A stretch of 64,000 nucleotides of DNA from Treponema_B putidum (GTDB lineage: Bacteria > Spirochaetota > Spirochaetia > Treponematales > Treponemataceae). A program made the position numbers and the translations under genes. Below, in pieces: positions 41,807 through 50,912 of the stretch. Where the stretch lies: NCBI RefSeq assembly GCF_007830595.1, contig NZ_VLLD01000011.1, one strand, 5' to 3'. Under the pieces are notes generated by a model. The model was not told where the DNA came from, did no database searches, and was given only the letters and a program-made list of their open reading frames with translations. The number at the start of each line of letters is the position of its first letter. Position 1 is the first letter of the stretch.

Positions 41807-41838
41807 TATGCTTAGCATAGATTTTGCTTGTATATAAA
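41807..41838 (+). promoter_or_regulatory. possible dps control region
   Basis: A 13-base inverted repeat, TATGCT-T-AGCATA (41807-41819), precedes a -10-like TATAAA (41833-41838), about 20 bases upstream of the dps ribosome site. The palindrome covers the -35 position and could bind a stress regulator; no family can be named from the sequence. Confidence 0.35.
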
Positions 41839-41859
41839 TGAACAAATATGGAGGTGTTT

Positions 41860-42297
41860 ATGAACAATATAACTAAAAGATTATCAGTACATACTGCCGA
41901 CTTAGCGGTTCTTTATGTAAAATTACATAATTATCACTGGCACGTTGAAGGTATTGATTTTAAACCAGTGCATGAAATGATAGAATCATATTATGAAACT
42001 ATTAGCGATTTCTATGATTCGGTTGCTGAAAGAATTCTACAGCTAAACGAAAAAGCTCCTTCTTCAATGAAAGAGTATTTGGCTGTGACAGGAATTGAAG
42101 AAGAAACAAACAAATCTTTTAAAAGCGTAGAAGCTCTTAAAAAAATCTTGGCTGATTTTGAGTACCTTGTAAAAGAAATAAAGGTAACTCGGATTGAAGC
42201 TGCAGACAGTAATGATGCATCTACAGACGGAATCCTTAGCGGGATTATCGAATATTTTGACAAACAAATATGGATGTTAAAATCCGCTTTAAAATAA
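41860..42297 (+). CDS. dps: Dps-family ferritin-like protein
   Basis: The 145-residue protein has the inter-subunit ferroxidase residues of Dps: KLHNYHWHVEG, the His in FKPVHEM, and YETISDFYDSVAERI (Asp, Glu). Dps oxidises iron with peroxide, stores it in a 12-subunit shell and protects DNA. The ATG at 41860 follows a consensus GGAGGT. The peroxiredoxin gene lies 16 bases downstream with its own AAGGAG, so the two likely share an mRNA. Confidence 0.93.
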   Translation: MNNITKRLSVHTADLAVLYVKLHNYHWHVEGIDFKPVHEMIESYYETISDFYDSVAERILQLNEKAPSSMKEYLAVTGIEEETNKSFKSVEALKKILADFEYLVKEIKVTRIEAADSNDASTDGILSGIIEYFDKQIWMLKSALK

Positions 42298-42313
42298 TTT
42301 TAAGGAGAAAATT

Positions 42314-42961
42314 ATGGAACACATGGCAATGAATATGCCCCTTTTAGGGGATGATTTCCCTCAGTTAGAGGTTTCAACAACACACGGGCATCTTAATCTT
42401 CCCGGTGATCTTAAAGGCAGCTGGTTTGTGCTTTTTAGCCATCCTGCAGATTTTACCCCCGTATGCACTACGGAATTTGTAGCTTTTCAAAAACTTATGC
42501 CTGAGTTTGAAAAACTAGGAGTAAAACTTATCGGCCTTTCAATTGACCAAATACAGAGCCATTTAAAATGGATTGAGTGGATTAAGGAAAAGCTCGGTGT
42601 TGAGATTACCTTCCCTGTAATTGCTGCTAATGACAGTGTTGCAAATAAGATTGGTCTCTTGCACCCCGGAAAAGGTACTAACACTGTTCGAGCCGTATTT
42701 ATCGTTGATCCTAACGGAAAAGTTAGACTTGTTATTTATTATCCGCAGGAAATCGGCCGAAATATGGAAGAAATTGTTAGAGCCGTTAAAGCTCTGCAAA
42801 CATCCGATAAAAATAAAGTTGCTTTGCCTGCCGACTGGCCTAATAACGGCTTAATCAAGGACAAGGTTATCATTCCGCCGCCTCCCACAGAAGCGGAAGC
42901 TAAAAAGCGCTTAAAGGAATATGACGGTTATGACTTCTGGTTTTGCCACAAGTCTTTATAA
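42314..42961 (+). CDS. peroxiredoxin, Prx6-like AhpC/TSA family
   Basis: The 215-residue protein has the peroxidatic motif HPADFTPVCTTEF (Cys near residue 47), SIDQIQSHLKWIEWI and FIVDPNGKVRLVIYYP, as in the Prx6 group. A further cysteine in WFCHKSL at the extreme C-terminus may act as resolving residue in some members. It reduces peroxides with thioredoxin-type partners. Immediately downstream of dps, it forms an oxidative-stress pair. A terminator follows. Confidence 0.93.
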   Translation: MEHMAMNMPLLGDDFPQLEVSTTHGHLNLPGDLKGSWFVLFSHPADFTPVCTTEFVAFQKLMPEFEKLGVKLIGLSIDQIQSHLKWIEWIKEKLGVEITFPVIAANDSVANKIGLLHPGKGTNTVRAVFIVDPNGKVRLVIYYPQEIGRNMEEIVRAVKALQTSDKNKVALPADWPNNGLIKDKVIIPPPPTEAEAKKRLKEYDGYDFWFCHKSL

Positions 42962-42996
42962 TCTTAAAGTGATTTAAAAAAGTAATTTAAAAATCA

Positions 42997-43033
42997 AAAA
43001 TCCCCGAGTTGATAATCTCAATTCGGGGATTTT
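42997..43033 (+). terminator. terminator of the dps-peroxiredoxin operon
   Basis: AAAATCCCCGA (42997-43007) pairs with TCGGGGATTTT (43023-43033). The T-run at the end and the opposing folD gene suggest a bidirectional terminator. Confidence 0.85.
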
Positions 43034-43063
43034 GTAGTTTTAACGGAACTAAAACAACTCGGC

Positions 43064-43945
43064 TTATTCCAAACCGTTTTGCCTTTTTGCGGCGATAAGA
43101 GTATTTGCAACGAGCATGGCGATGGTCATGGGGCCTACTCCCTTTGGAACGGGTGTTATTGCAGAAGCAATTTCGCAGGCTGGCTCAAAGTCTACATCGC
43201 CTACAAGCCTAAAGCCGCTTTTTTTGGTACTGTCATCAATCCGGTTTACACCGACATCTATAACGACAGCTCCCTTTTTAATCATATCGGCTTTAATAAA
43301 TTTAGGCTTTCCCATAGCAGCAATCAGTATATCCGCTTCTTTTGTTACTTCGGCTAAATTTTTTGTACCGCTATGGCAAACGGTTACCGTTGCGTTTACA
43401 TCCTTATTCATCATCAAAACGGAAAGAGGCTTTCCTACAATGTTGGAGCGGCCTACGATAACGGCCTTAGCCCCCTTAGTTTCAACACCGGCTCTTTTTA
43501 AAAGATGAATTACACCGTGGGGGGTGCAAGGAATAAAGGTATCATGTCCCAAAAGGAGTTTTCCGACATTTACAGGATGGAATCCGTCTACATCTTTTTC
43601 GGGATTTATGGCTTCAATTACAGCATCAGGATCGATTTGCTTAGGTAACGGCAACTGCACTAAAATACCGTTTATAAGTTTGTCTGCATTCAGTTCTTTT
43701 ATAAGTTTTAGTAACTCATCCTGAGTTGTCGTTTCAGGTAGTCTGAATGTTCTGTCATTCATACCTACTTCATGAAGGGCGTTTGTTTTTCCCTTTACAT
43801 AAGATTGGGAGGCAGGGTCATTTCCTACCAAAATAACGGCTAAGGTGGGCTGGACACCCTTTGCCTTTATTTTTTCTACATCTTTTGCAACATCTGCCCT
43901 TAAATCTGCCGCTATCTGGGCACCGTCAATAATTTTTGCACTCAT
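43064..43945 (-). CDS. folD: methylenetetrahydrofolate dehydrogenase / methenyltetrahydrofolate cyclohydrolase
   Basis: The 293-residue bifunctional enzyme has the motifs VILVGNDPASQSYVKGK (catalytic Lys), LVQLPLPKQID, DVDGFHPVN, CTPHGV, VGRSNIVGKPLSVLM (NADP pocket) and a C-terminal PVPKGVGPMTIAML. It interconverts 5,10-methylene- and 10-formyl-THF. With Fhs, encoded 5 kb away, it gives the one-carbon folate route from formate to methylene-THF. A GGAGGG ribosome site precedes the ATG. Confidence 0.97.
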   Translation of the reverse strand: MSAKIIDGAQIAADLRADVAKDVEKIKAKGVQPTLAVILVGNDPASQSYVKGKTNALHEVGMNDRTFRLPETTTQDELLKLIKELNADKLINGILVQLPLPKQIDPDAVIEAINPEKDVDGFHPVNVGKLLLGHDTFIPCTPHGVIHLLKRAGVETKGAKAVIVGRSNIVGKPLSVLMMNKDVNATVTVCHSGTKNLAEVTKEADILIAAMGKPKFIKADMIKKGAVVIDVGVNRIDDSTKKSGFRLVGDVDFEPACEIASAITPVPKGVGPMTIAMLVANTLIAAKRQNGLE

Positions 43946-44092
43946 TTTTTCCCTCCGTAAATAATTGTATAAGTAACTATTATTCTCCTTGTTTGTTCTA
44001 CGCTCGTAATAGTTTTGAAAAACAAGGACTTTCTATATTATCTTATAGATATAATGTTATAACATAATAAGATTTTGTTCAAGACTTACATA

Positions 44093-44122
44093 TAGACATT
44101 CTTGTAAAAAATACGATATACT
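44093..44122 (+). promoter_or_regulatory. promoter of the 44153 gene
   Basis: TAGACA (44093-44098), an 18-base spacer and TATACT (44117-44122) precede the GTG start by about 30 bases. The upstream region (43946-44092) has AT-rich sequence with no gene. Confidence 0.6.
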
Positions 44123-44152
44123 ATATTCTATCAAGCTAGAGGTGAACTAAAC

Positions 44153-44767
44153 GTGAAGAAATTTATTTTCTGTATTCTTATAAGCATTTTTTTTATTCCG
44201 ATTTTTGCACAAGATGAGGGAGAGGTTCCTTCAAACAGCAAAATAGACGGTAGTGCGGTGTTTCGGCCTGTCAGGCAAGGCGATAAATTTATAAAAATAG
44301 GCCTATCCCTAGGAATACCTCTTTTTAATACTTCTGCTAGCAAATTTGCGATTAAGCCTAATATTTGGCCGGGCGGTACTATCAATGCCGCTTTTGGGTA
44401 TTATATTCTTGACGGATTTTCTTTGGGAGGAAGTATAAGTTTTCAGTTTTATCCTACATTGGCAAAAAACCTTTACTTTGCCGTACCCATAACCTTTGAT
44501 ATGGCTTATACCTTTGCTGCCGGAAAATGGCGCTTCCCTCTTGGCGGAGGTATAGGGGCTGCCGTTCAGTCTTATAGCGGAAACGGGGCTCAATACTTTG
44601 GGATGATTTTTAGGTTTGATGCAGGAACTTACTATCAATTTTCTCCTGAATGGTCATTCGGAGGCGATGTATCTTGGAATGTTGTTCCTGAGTGGCACAA
44701 GGATAAATCAAATAACCGAACAGGAAACTTTTTAGGCATAAGCTTTGCCGCCAGATATCATCTTTAA
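44153..44767 (+). CDS. predicted outer-membrane beta-barrel protein
   Basis: The 204-residue protein starts with a signal peptide cleaved after FIPIFAQ. The mature part has alternating amphipathic strands (IKIGLSLGIPLF, INAAFGYYILDGFSLGGSI, FGMIFRFDAGTYYQF) and ends SFAARYHL, with a terminal aromatic/leucine as in small 8-stranded barrels. The start is GTG with a GAGGTGA box. It precedes a lipoprotein by 18 bases, and they are probably co-expressed. A spirochaete OmpW-like role is possible but not shown. Confidence 0.65.
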   Translation: MKKFIFCILISIFFIPIFAQDEGEVPSNSKIDGSAVFRPVRQGDKFIKIGLSLGIPLFNTSASKFAIKPNIWPGGTINAAFGYYILDGFSLGGSISFQFYPTLAKNLYFAVPITFDMAYTFAAGKWRFPLGGGIGAAVQSYSGNGAQYFGMIFRFDAGTYYQFSPEWSFGGDVSWNVVPEWHKDKSNNRTGNFLGISFAARYHL

Positions 44768-44785
44768 TTAAACGGAGAATTCAGC

Positions 44786-45808
44786 ATGAAATTTAGGAAA
44801 TTAATTTTTATTTTAATACCGCTTATTTTTATCGGCTTTATGTCTTGTAATGATCGCCCCATATTTGCTGCTATTGAACAAGAAATAGAATTAAACAATT
44901 TTTCCGTTGCGGGGAATGTATTAAGTTTGCTGGAGGTGAACAATAATGTTTATGCTGCAAATCTGGGCGGCGTTTATTCAAAATCAAAAACTTCCGACGG
45001 CTCTTGGTCAAAAATTTTAAGCGCCCAAGGTACTCAACAGCTTGCAAGTAACGGTACCGTGGCATTTGCTTGTTTTGCTTCAGGAAGTGTAAAATATTAT
45101 GAAAACGGAAGCTGGAAGGATGTTCCCAATTCTGAAAATATACGCATTATTGCCGGTAATAAGATTGTTTTCGGCTATGATTCAAGCCAAAAACAAGTTT
45201 TTAAGATAGAAGAAACAGGTCTTAGCACTTCTATAGATACAGGCAAAGTAGATTCCTTATCAGCGGCAGGAAACTATGTTTTAGTAAAATCGGGAAGTTC
45301 TGAAAAGCTATATAAAAATGGTGTTTCCTCAGCGGTCCCTGATTTGCCGAGCGGTGCAAAAGCTATTTGTCCTGCCGGAGCTGACAATGAAATTTTTGTA
45401 TTGGCCGGATCAACAATCTATTATTATGATGGAAGTACCTTTAGCTCTTCAATACCAATATCCGGAAGCCCTGACAATATTTCATACTTTAAAGCCGGAA
45501 CACGAAAAACCATATTGATAGGCTGCGCCGAAGGATATACCGAGGTACAGTTGGATGGTTCTACCCCGATTAACCTATCAAATGCAAAACAGCTTAACCC
45601 CGGTAATTCCGGTTCTACAACGCCCTCCGGTTCCTATTCCCAATATCAAACCACTCTTGGAAGTTATTATTCATTTCCTCTGTTGGGCGTTTCTAGAGGT
45701 GGGGATGAGTATGCCGTATTTATGGGCATCTATTCAGGCGTGATTCAACGAAATGCCGGTCTATGGGGCTTTTATAGCGATAAAAAACGCGAATGGAACC
45801 GTGAGTAA
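44786..45808 (+). CDS. lipoprotein with beta-propeller-like repeats
   Basis: The 340-residue protein has a lipoprotein signal ending IGFMSC (Cys near residue 21). The rest holds short repeats of strand-rich motifs (VNNNVYAANLGGVYSKS, TVAFACFASGSVKYYENGSW, ADNEIFVLAGSTIYYYDGSTF) resembling a beta-propeller with 40-50 residue blades. No enzymatic residues are obvious. It lies between the beta-barrel gene and rarA and overlaps the rarA start by 8 bases. Confidence 0.7.
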   Translation: MKFRKLIFILIPLIFIGFMSCNDRPIFAAIEQEIELNNFSVAGNVLSLLEVNNNVYAANLGGVYSKSKTSDGSWSKILSAQGTQQLASNGTVAFACFASGSVKYYENGSWKDVPNSENIRIIAGNKIVFGYDSSQKQVFKIEETGLSTSIDTGKVDSLSAAGNYVLVKSGSSEKLYKNGVSSAVPDLPSGAKAICPAGADNEIFVLAGSTIYYYDGSTFSSSIPISGSPDNISYFKAGTRKTILIGCAEGYTEVQLDGSTPINLSNAKQLNPGNSGSTTPSGSYSQYQTTLGSYYSFPLLGVSRGGDEYAVFMGIYSGVIQRNAGLWGFYSDKKREWNRE

Positions 45809-47126
45809 GGATCTTTTTGAAGCTGCAGCTTCAAGTTCTAAACAAAATGAACCTCTTGCCTCCAGAATGAGGCCCCTTAATTTGGATGAATATGTGGGGC
45901 AGGAGCATATTATCGGAGAGGGGTGTCTTTTAAGGAGGGCAATCCAAGCCGATAGGCTTTCTTCGGTTATTTTTTTCGGCCCTCCCGGCACGGGAAAAAC
46001 CACCCTCGCCCGAGTTATCGCAAATACCACCAAAAGCAATTTTTTAAGTTTAAATGCCGTTTTAGCAGGAGTACAGCAGATAAGGGAAGCTATATCCAAT
46101 GCTGAAGAAAATAAAAAACTCTACAACCGCAAGACTATTCTTTTTGTGGATGAGGTTCACCGCTGGAATAAGTCCCAACAGGACGCCCTCCTGCCATGGG
46201 TAGAAAACGGTACGATAATTTTAATCGGTGCTACAACTGAAAATCCTTATTTTGAGGTAAACAAGGCTCTTGTAAGCCGCAGCCGAGTTTTTGAATTAAA
46301 ACCTTTAACCGATGATGATCTAAAAAAAGTTGTACAATTTGCTCTGGCAAATAAAGAAAGAGGTTACGGTAATTGGAAAATAGAATTTGAAGAAGGAGCC
46401 TTGGCTCATCTTATTGATACGGCATCCGGCGATGCAAGAAGTCTTTTAAACGCTCTTGAACTTGCTATTGAAACCAGCGTAGACCATTGGCCCCCTGAAG
46501 AAAATTTTAAAATCACGATTAGTTTAAAAGCAGCCGAAGAAAGCATCCAAAAGAAGGTTGTCTTATACGATAGAGACGGGGATTATCATTATGATGTTAT
46601 AAGCGCCTTTATAAAATCGATCAGGGGCAGCGATCCCGATGCGGCCGTTTACTGGCTTGCCCGTATGATAGCGGCAGGAGAAGACCCAAGGTTTATATTC
46701 CGGCGAATGTTAATTTCTGCCTGCGAAGATATAGGGCTTGCTTCTCCGGGGGCTGTAAGCGTAGTTGCAGGTGCGGCCGAAGCCTTTGACAGGGTCGGTA
46801 TGCCTGAAGGCAGGTATCATCTAGCCCATGCTGCCCTTTATTTGGCGACCTGCCCTAAATCAAACAGTGCAGAAGCCTTTTTTAAAGCCCTCGATTGTGT
46901 TCAAAAAGAGAATAAAGAAGTGCCTAATCACCTAAAAGATTCAAGCCGTGATGGAGAAGCTCTAGGTCATGGTGAAGGCTATTTATATCCTCATGCCTTT
47001 GAAGGGCATTGGGTCAAACAGCAATACCTTCCGGATGGGCTTGAGGGCACTCATTTTTATGAGCCGAGTGACCAGGGTTATGAAGGCAAAATAAAACCGG
47101 AAATTTTAAAAAAGCGGCAAAGCTAA
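45801..47126 (+). CDS. rarA: replication-associated recombination protein A (AAA ATPase)
   Basis: The 441-residue protein has ASRMRPLNLDEYVGQEHI, Walker A FFGPPGTGKTTLARVI, Walker B ILFVDEVHRWNKSQQDALL, sensor LIGATTENPYFEVN and the C-terminal tetramerisation part with YPHAFEGHWVKQQYLP. RarA/MgsA acts at stalled forks. The GTG start at 45801 overlaps the end of the lipoprotein gene (GTGAGTAA). Confidence 0.93.
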   Translation: MSKDLFEAAASSSKQNEPLASRMRPLNLDEYVGQEHIIGEGCLLRRAIQADRLSSVIFFGPPGTGKTTLARVIANTTKSNFLSLNAVLAGVQQIREAISNAEENKKLYNRKTILFVDEVHRWNKSQQDALLPWVENGTIILIGATTENPYFEVNKALVSRSRVFELKPLTDDDLKKVVQFALANKERGYGNWKIEFEEGALAHLIDTASGDARSLLNALELAIETSVDHWPPEENFKITISLKAAEESIQKKVVLYDRDGDYHYDVISAFIKSIRGSDPDAAVYWLARMIAAGEDPRFIFRRMLISACEDIGLASPGAVSVVAGAAEAFDRVGMPEGRYHLAHAALYLATCPKSNSAEAFFKALDCVQKENKEVPNHLKDSSRDGEALGHGEGYLYPHAFEGHWVKQQYLPDGLEGTHFYEPSDQGYEGKIKPEILKKRQS

Positions 47127-47187
47127 AGACTTGCAGCCTTATAGATTTACCGCTATTCAACGTTATTGATTAAAAAGTTAAATTCAC

Positions 47188-48216
47188 CTATTCACTCATC
47201 AGATAAGCATATAATAGGTTTATAGTTTCTTTATAGGAATCGATATGTGTCCGCTCATAATGATGTGTTGCGTTTACTCCCGGGCCCATACAGGCAAAGT
47301 TAATATCAAATCCCTGCAATACGTACATACTTGCATCCGAGCCGTATCTGAACATAACATCGGTTCTGTAGTTTATTTTATTTTGAATAGCAAGGTTTTC
47401 AAGTCTATGCCTAAAACCGAAGTCGTATGGGGTGCGTGAATCCTTAGCGATGATGGTTACTGCATGTTCATCCGAATTTTGCTCACCTCCGACCGTTCCG
47501 ATGTCGAGGGCTAATACTTCAAAACATTCTTTAGGAATACCGTAAAAACCGTGTCCTATTTCTTCATAATTGCTTATAAAAAAATGTGTTGTATAAGCCG
47601 GTTTTTCGCCTTTTTCTTTTAGGGCCTTACAAGCGGCAAAAAGCATACCGATACAAGCCTTATCATCCAAATGACGGGATTTTATGTAGCCGTCTTCGGT
47701 TTCGACCGTGCGGGGCTCAAAGGCTACAAAGTCTCCTATATTTACACCAAGAGCCAGAGTTTCTTCCTTTGAGTGAGTTTCCGCATCAAGGCGGACTTCA
47801 AAGGTTTCTAAGTTTCTTTCTTCCTTTTCGATAGCTTCAAATATGTGAACAGAGGCTTTTTCGGGAAGGCCGGTCCCTGTGATGACCTTGCCGGTTCGTG
47901 TAATGATGTAAAGGTTTTCGCCTTCAATGCTGTTAAAAGCTATACCGCCTATGGCAGCAAGTTTTAAGCAGCCGTTAGGTTTTATTTGTCGTACCATTGC
48001 ACCTAGGGTGTCGGCATGGGCTGAAACAACTCTGTGTTTAGCTGTGTTTTTTCCTTCAATAGTTCCATAAATGGCACCCTTATTCGTTTCGGTATATTTT
48101 ATGCCTAATGAATCGAATTCTTTTTTTATTCGGTCTATGGCATTTTTTGTATAGCCTCCGGGACTGTGTATCTGTAAAAGCTCTTTTGAAAACTCAACTG
48201 CATATCTGATATTCAT
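47188..48216 (-). CDS. M42-family metallopeptidase
   Basis: The 342-residue protein has the M42 dinuclear metal motifs: SAHADTLGAMVRQI (His, Asp), SRHLDDKACIGML (Asp), ISNYEEIGHGFYG (catalytic and metal Glu) and a late THHYERTH (His). These aminopeptidases trim peptides in the cytoplasm. AGGAGAA precedes the ATG. It converges on rarA. Confidence 0.92.
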   Translation of the reverse strand: MNIRYAVEFSKELLQIHSPGGYTKNAIDRIKKEFDSLGIKYTETNKGAIYGTIEGKNTAKHRVVSAHADTLGAMVRQIKPNGCLKLAAIGGIAFNSIEGENLYIITRTGKVITGTGLPEKASVHIFEAIEKEERNLETFEVRLDAETHSKEETLALGVNIGDFVAFEPRTVETEDGYIKSRHLDDKACIGMLFAACKALKEKGEKPAYTTHFFISNYEEIGHGFYGIPKECFEVLALDIGTVGGEQNSDEHAVTIIAKDSRTPYDFGFRHRLENLAIQNKINYRTDVMFRYGSDASMYVLQGFDINFACMGPGVNATHHYERTHIDSYKETINLLYAYLMSE

Positions 48217-48272
48217 AAATTAAATTCTCCTAATTATCTTGTTTATAAGTATTTACTGCCGGAAATAAAAAA

Positions 48273-48304
48273 AACTTCCTCCCTAGGGAGGAAGTTGATA
48301 AGAT
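48273..48304 (-). terminator. terminator of the LysM lipoprotein gene
   Basis: A perfect 24-base palindrome (48273-48296) has arms AACTTCCTCCCT and AGGGAGGAAGTT. On the minus strand it is followed by eight Ts, which makes an intrinsic terminator for the gene ending at 48304. A possible read-through from the plus strand would also be stopped. Confidence 0.85.
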
Positions 48305-48834
48305 TAAAACTCTTTAAGTCTTCGTCTCAAGGATTCGGCTACTCCTGTTCTAGCTTCGTCCTCATAAATTTTGATACATTTTTCAAACTCAGGTCTTGCA
48401 AGCATTTTTGAAGGCGAGTGCTGCATAAAAAGATCAAAATCAGGGATTAAAAGTTTCATTTTCGGTGTAAGCTTGTCCGGATGTTGAACCTTACCGGGGT
48501 TAATTGCCATAATTATGGGGAAATAGTAAGCTTTTTCTCTTGTCCCATAAAATTTCAAAGCAATTTCGGATAAAGTATCTCCTTGTGCTACTACATATTC
48601 CTTTACAGGAACATCTCTGGGTTCTTCAACGACAGGTGTAGGTTCGGGTTGCGGTTCCGGTGTAGGTTCGGGTTGCGGTTCCGGTGTAGGCTCAGGTTGT
48701 GCTTCCGGTACAGGTTCTTCTACAACTACAGGAGCCGGTTTTTCTTCAGGGGGAGGAGTCGGAGGTGTTCCGCAGCTCGTAAAAATAAAAGAAAAAACAG
48801 CCAATAAGGTTAAAATTTTCAAAATGTTTTTCAT
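48304..48834 (-). CDS. LysM-domain lipoprotein with proline-rich linker
   Basis: The 176-residue protein has a lipobox FSFIFTSC (Cys near residue 21), then a proline/glutamate linker with repeated PEPTPEPQ units. The LysM domain follows (YVVAQGDTLSEIALKFYG... and LTPKMKLLIPD). LysM binds peptidoglycan, so the protein spans from membrane to cell wall. The linker comes from near-identical 24-base tandem units (around 48635-48700). The C-terminal 50 residues are helical. Confidence 0.9.
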   Translation of the reverse strand: MKNILKILTLLAVFSFIFTSCGTPPTPPPEEKPAPVVVEEPVPEAQPEPTPEPQPEPTPEPQPEPTPVVEEPRDVPVKEYVVAQGDTLSEIALKFYGTREKAYYFPIIMAINPGKVQHPDKLTPKMKLLIPDFDLFMQHSPSKMLARPEFEKCIKIYEDEARTGVAESLRRRLKEF

Positions 48835-48958
48835 TTTTTACTCCTTAAATAATCGATAATTTATAAATTTGCTTTTCTGCAAACTTATAAATTGCTATTT
48901 TATTATTATACAACATTATTTAAGAAAAATCAAATAATATCGTATATTTTTATAAGTT

Positions 48959-50623
48959 TTATGACAAGCCTTCTATGTTTCCGTTTACAAGGTCAATTCT
49001 AACGGCCTGCGGATCTTTCGGAAGTCCAGGCATTCTCATCATATCTCCCATAATGGCTACAATCATTTCAGAACCGGAATTTAAAACGATGTCTCTGACA
49101 TTCATTTCAAAGCCTTTAGGAACGCCGTAAAGTTTAGGATCCGATGAGAAAGAGTACTGCGTTTTTGCAATACAAACGGGGAAGCCTGCCATTCCGGCTT
49201 CTTCAATCTTTTTAATCATCTTGTCGGCAGCTCCCGAATATGTAACATCAGCGGCACCGTAGATTTCTTTACAGATCTTTCCTATCTTTGTTTTGATTGA
49301 ATCCTTATCTTCGTAAACGAATTTTAAGGGCTTCGACGGATTGGTTTCGATTGTCTTTACGACAAGCTCAGCAAGTTCAACAGCACCCTTTCCTCCTTCA
49401 ACAAAGGCATTGTTGACGGCAAAGCCTACACCCTGAGCTTCGCAGTGCTTTTTAACCAGTTCCAATTCGGAATCAAGGTCATACCCGTATCGGTTAAGGG
49501 CGACTATTACGGTTTGTCCGAATTTTTTCATGTTTTCGATGTGCTTATCCAAGTTTGCAAGGCCTTTTTTGAGGGCTTCTGCGTTGGGTTTGGATATTTC
49601 TTTTTCGGGAACATCCCCGTGCATTTTTAAACCGCCCGTAGTGGCCGCAATTACGGTCAATTTGGGGTTTAAGCCGGCCTTTCGGCACTTGATATCGAAG
49701 AATTTTTCGGCACCGAGGTCTGCAGCAAAGCCTGCTTCGGTAATTACATATTCACCGTAGGTAAGAGCCGTTTTTGTTGCGATTACCGAGTTACAGCCGT
49801 GGGCTATGTTTGCAAAGGGGCCGCCGTGGATAAAGGCGGGTGTGTTTTCAGTGGTTTGTACAAGGTTTGGATTGATTGCGTTCTTTAAAAGAACTACAAT
49901 AGAACCTGCAATTCCTAAATCCTTTACGGTTACAGCCTTATCTTCCGTATCGTAGCCTAAAATAATATTTTCGATTCTGCGGCGCAGATCTTCAATATCT
50001 TTTGCAAGACAGAAAATGGCCATAATTTCGGAAGCCGGTGTAATATCAAAGCCGGATTCCATAACTACGCCGTTGCCGTCTCCTAAGCCGGTAACAATTT
50101 GGCGTAAGTTTCTGTCATTTACGTCCAGAACCCTCTTCCAAAGAATCTTCTTAATGGCCTTAGGTGTTCCTTGAGTTCTGAAGATGTAGTTGTCAAAAAG
50201 GGCGCTTATCATGTTATGTGCCGAGGTGATTGCATGGAAGTCTCCGGTAAAGTGGAGGTTAATGTCTTCCATAGGTAAAACTTGGGCATAGCCCCCTCCT
50301 GCGGCACCTCCCTTCATACCGAAACAGGGTCCTAAAGAAGGCTCCCGCAAAGCTGCTACAGCCTTTTTCCCTATTTTGTTTAAGCCTAAGGCTAGACCGA
50401 TTGACACGGTTGTCTTCCCTATCCCTGCCTTTGTAGGAGTGATGGCGGTAACAAGGATTAGATTATTCTTTTTTACCTTTGCATCATCTATAACACTGTA
50501 GGGAACCTTGGCTATGTATTTTCCATAGGGAATGACATTATCGTCATGAATCCCTAAACCGTCTGCAATTTCAGCGATTTTTTTTAGCTTCGCTTCTCTA
50601 GCTATTTCTATATCAGTTTTCAT
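48959..50623 (-). CDS. fhs: formate--tetrahydrofolate ligase
   Basis: The 554-residue protein has TPTKAGIGKTTVSIGLALGL (ATP-binding), REPSLGPCFGMKGGAAGGG, LHFTGDFHAITSAHN, GGPFANIAHGCNS, and DLGAEKFFDIKCR. It makes 10-formyl-THF from formate, THF and ATP. With folD it feeds purine, thymidylate and serine/glycine metabolism. Confidence 0.97.
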   Translation of the reverse strand: MKTDIEIAREAKLKKIAEIADGLGIHDDNVIPYGKYIAKVPYSVIDDAKVKKNNLILVTAITPTKAGIGKTTVSIGLALGLNKIGKKAVAALREPSLGPCFGMKGGAAGGGYAQVLPMEDINLHFTGDFHAITSAHNMISALFDNYIFRTQGTPKAIKKILWKRVLDVNDRNLRQIVTGLGDGNGVVMESGFDITPASEIMAIFCLAKDIEDLRRRIENIILGYDTEDKAVTVKDLGIAGSIVVLLKNAINPNLVQTTENTPAFIHGGPFANIAHGCNSVIATKTALTYGEYVITEAGFAADLGAEKFFDIKCRKAGLNPKLTVIAATTGGLKMHGDVPEKEISKPNAEALKKGLANLDKHIENMKKFGQTVIVALNRYGYDLDSELELVKKHCEAQGVGFAVNNAFVEGGKGAVELAELVVKTIETNPSKPLKFVYEDKDSIKTKIGKICKEIYGAADVTYSGAADKMIKKIEEAGMAGFPVCIAKTQYSFSSDPKLYGVPKGFEMNVRDIVLNSGSEMIVAIMGDMMRMPGLPKDPQAVRIDLVNGNIEGLS

Positions 50624-50794
50624 ACAAATATTATGACATAAAAAGAGGATATTTACAAGCTGTGATAGTTTTTTTTCACCGAAATAAATGTTTTACAATC
50701 GTACCTCTCGTGCCCAAGTGTCAAATGTTTACAGCTTTTCCGGACGAGATGTTTTTTCCCCTAAATTTCGGCTTTTGGGGTTTTTGGGGCGGTC

Positions 50795-50823
50795 TTGTAT
50801 AATTATAAAAAAAATATTATAAT
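50795..50823 (+). promoter_or_regulatory. promoter of glyQS
   Basis: TTGTAT (50795-50800), a 17-base spacer and TATAAT (50818-50823) predict a start near 50830 and a leader of about 80 bases. The earlier intergenic part (50624-50794) shows only A/T- and G-rich runs, with no gene. Confidence 0.7.
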
Positions 50824-50852
50824 CTTCAATCAATACTGCAATTACTTATACG

Positions 50853-50904
50853 GAAAAAACTTTTTTCGGAAGCTGAAGCTTCCTGCAAAAATTTTTTATA
50901 GGAG
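50853..50904 (+). promoter_or_regulatory. leader hairpin before glyQS resembling the hcp leader hairpin
   Basis: A stem begins GGAAAAAACTTTTTT near 50853, has the inner hairpin GGAAGC-TGAA-GCTTCC, and ends TGCAAAAATTTTTTATAGGAGA. The outer arms and the end match the last hcp leader hairpin (AAAAAACTTTTTTT ... TGCAAAAAGTTTTTATAGGAGA). The inner stem differs, so shape may be conserved more than sequence. Confidence 0.6.
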
Positions 50905-50912
50905 ATAAATTT

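Noticed and set aside
48583..48807. Plus-strand arginine-rich frame across the LysM gene
   Set aside because: It is produced by the proline-rich repeat on the opposite strand and has no ribosome site.
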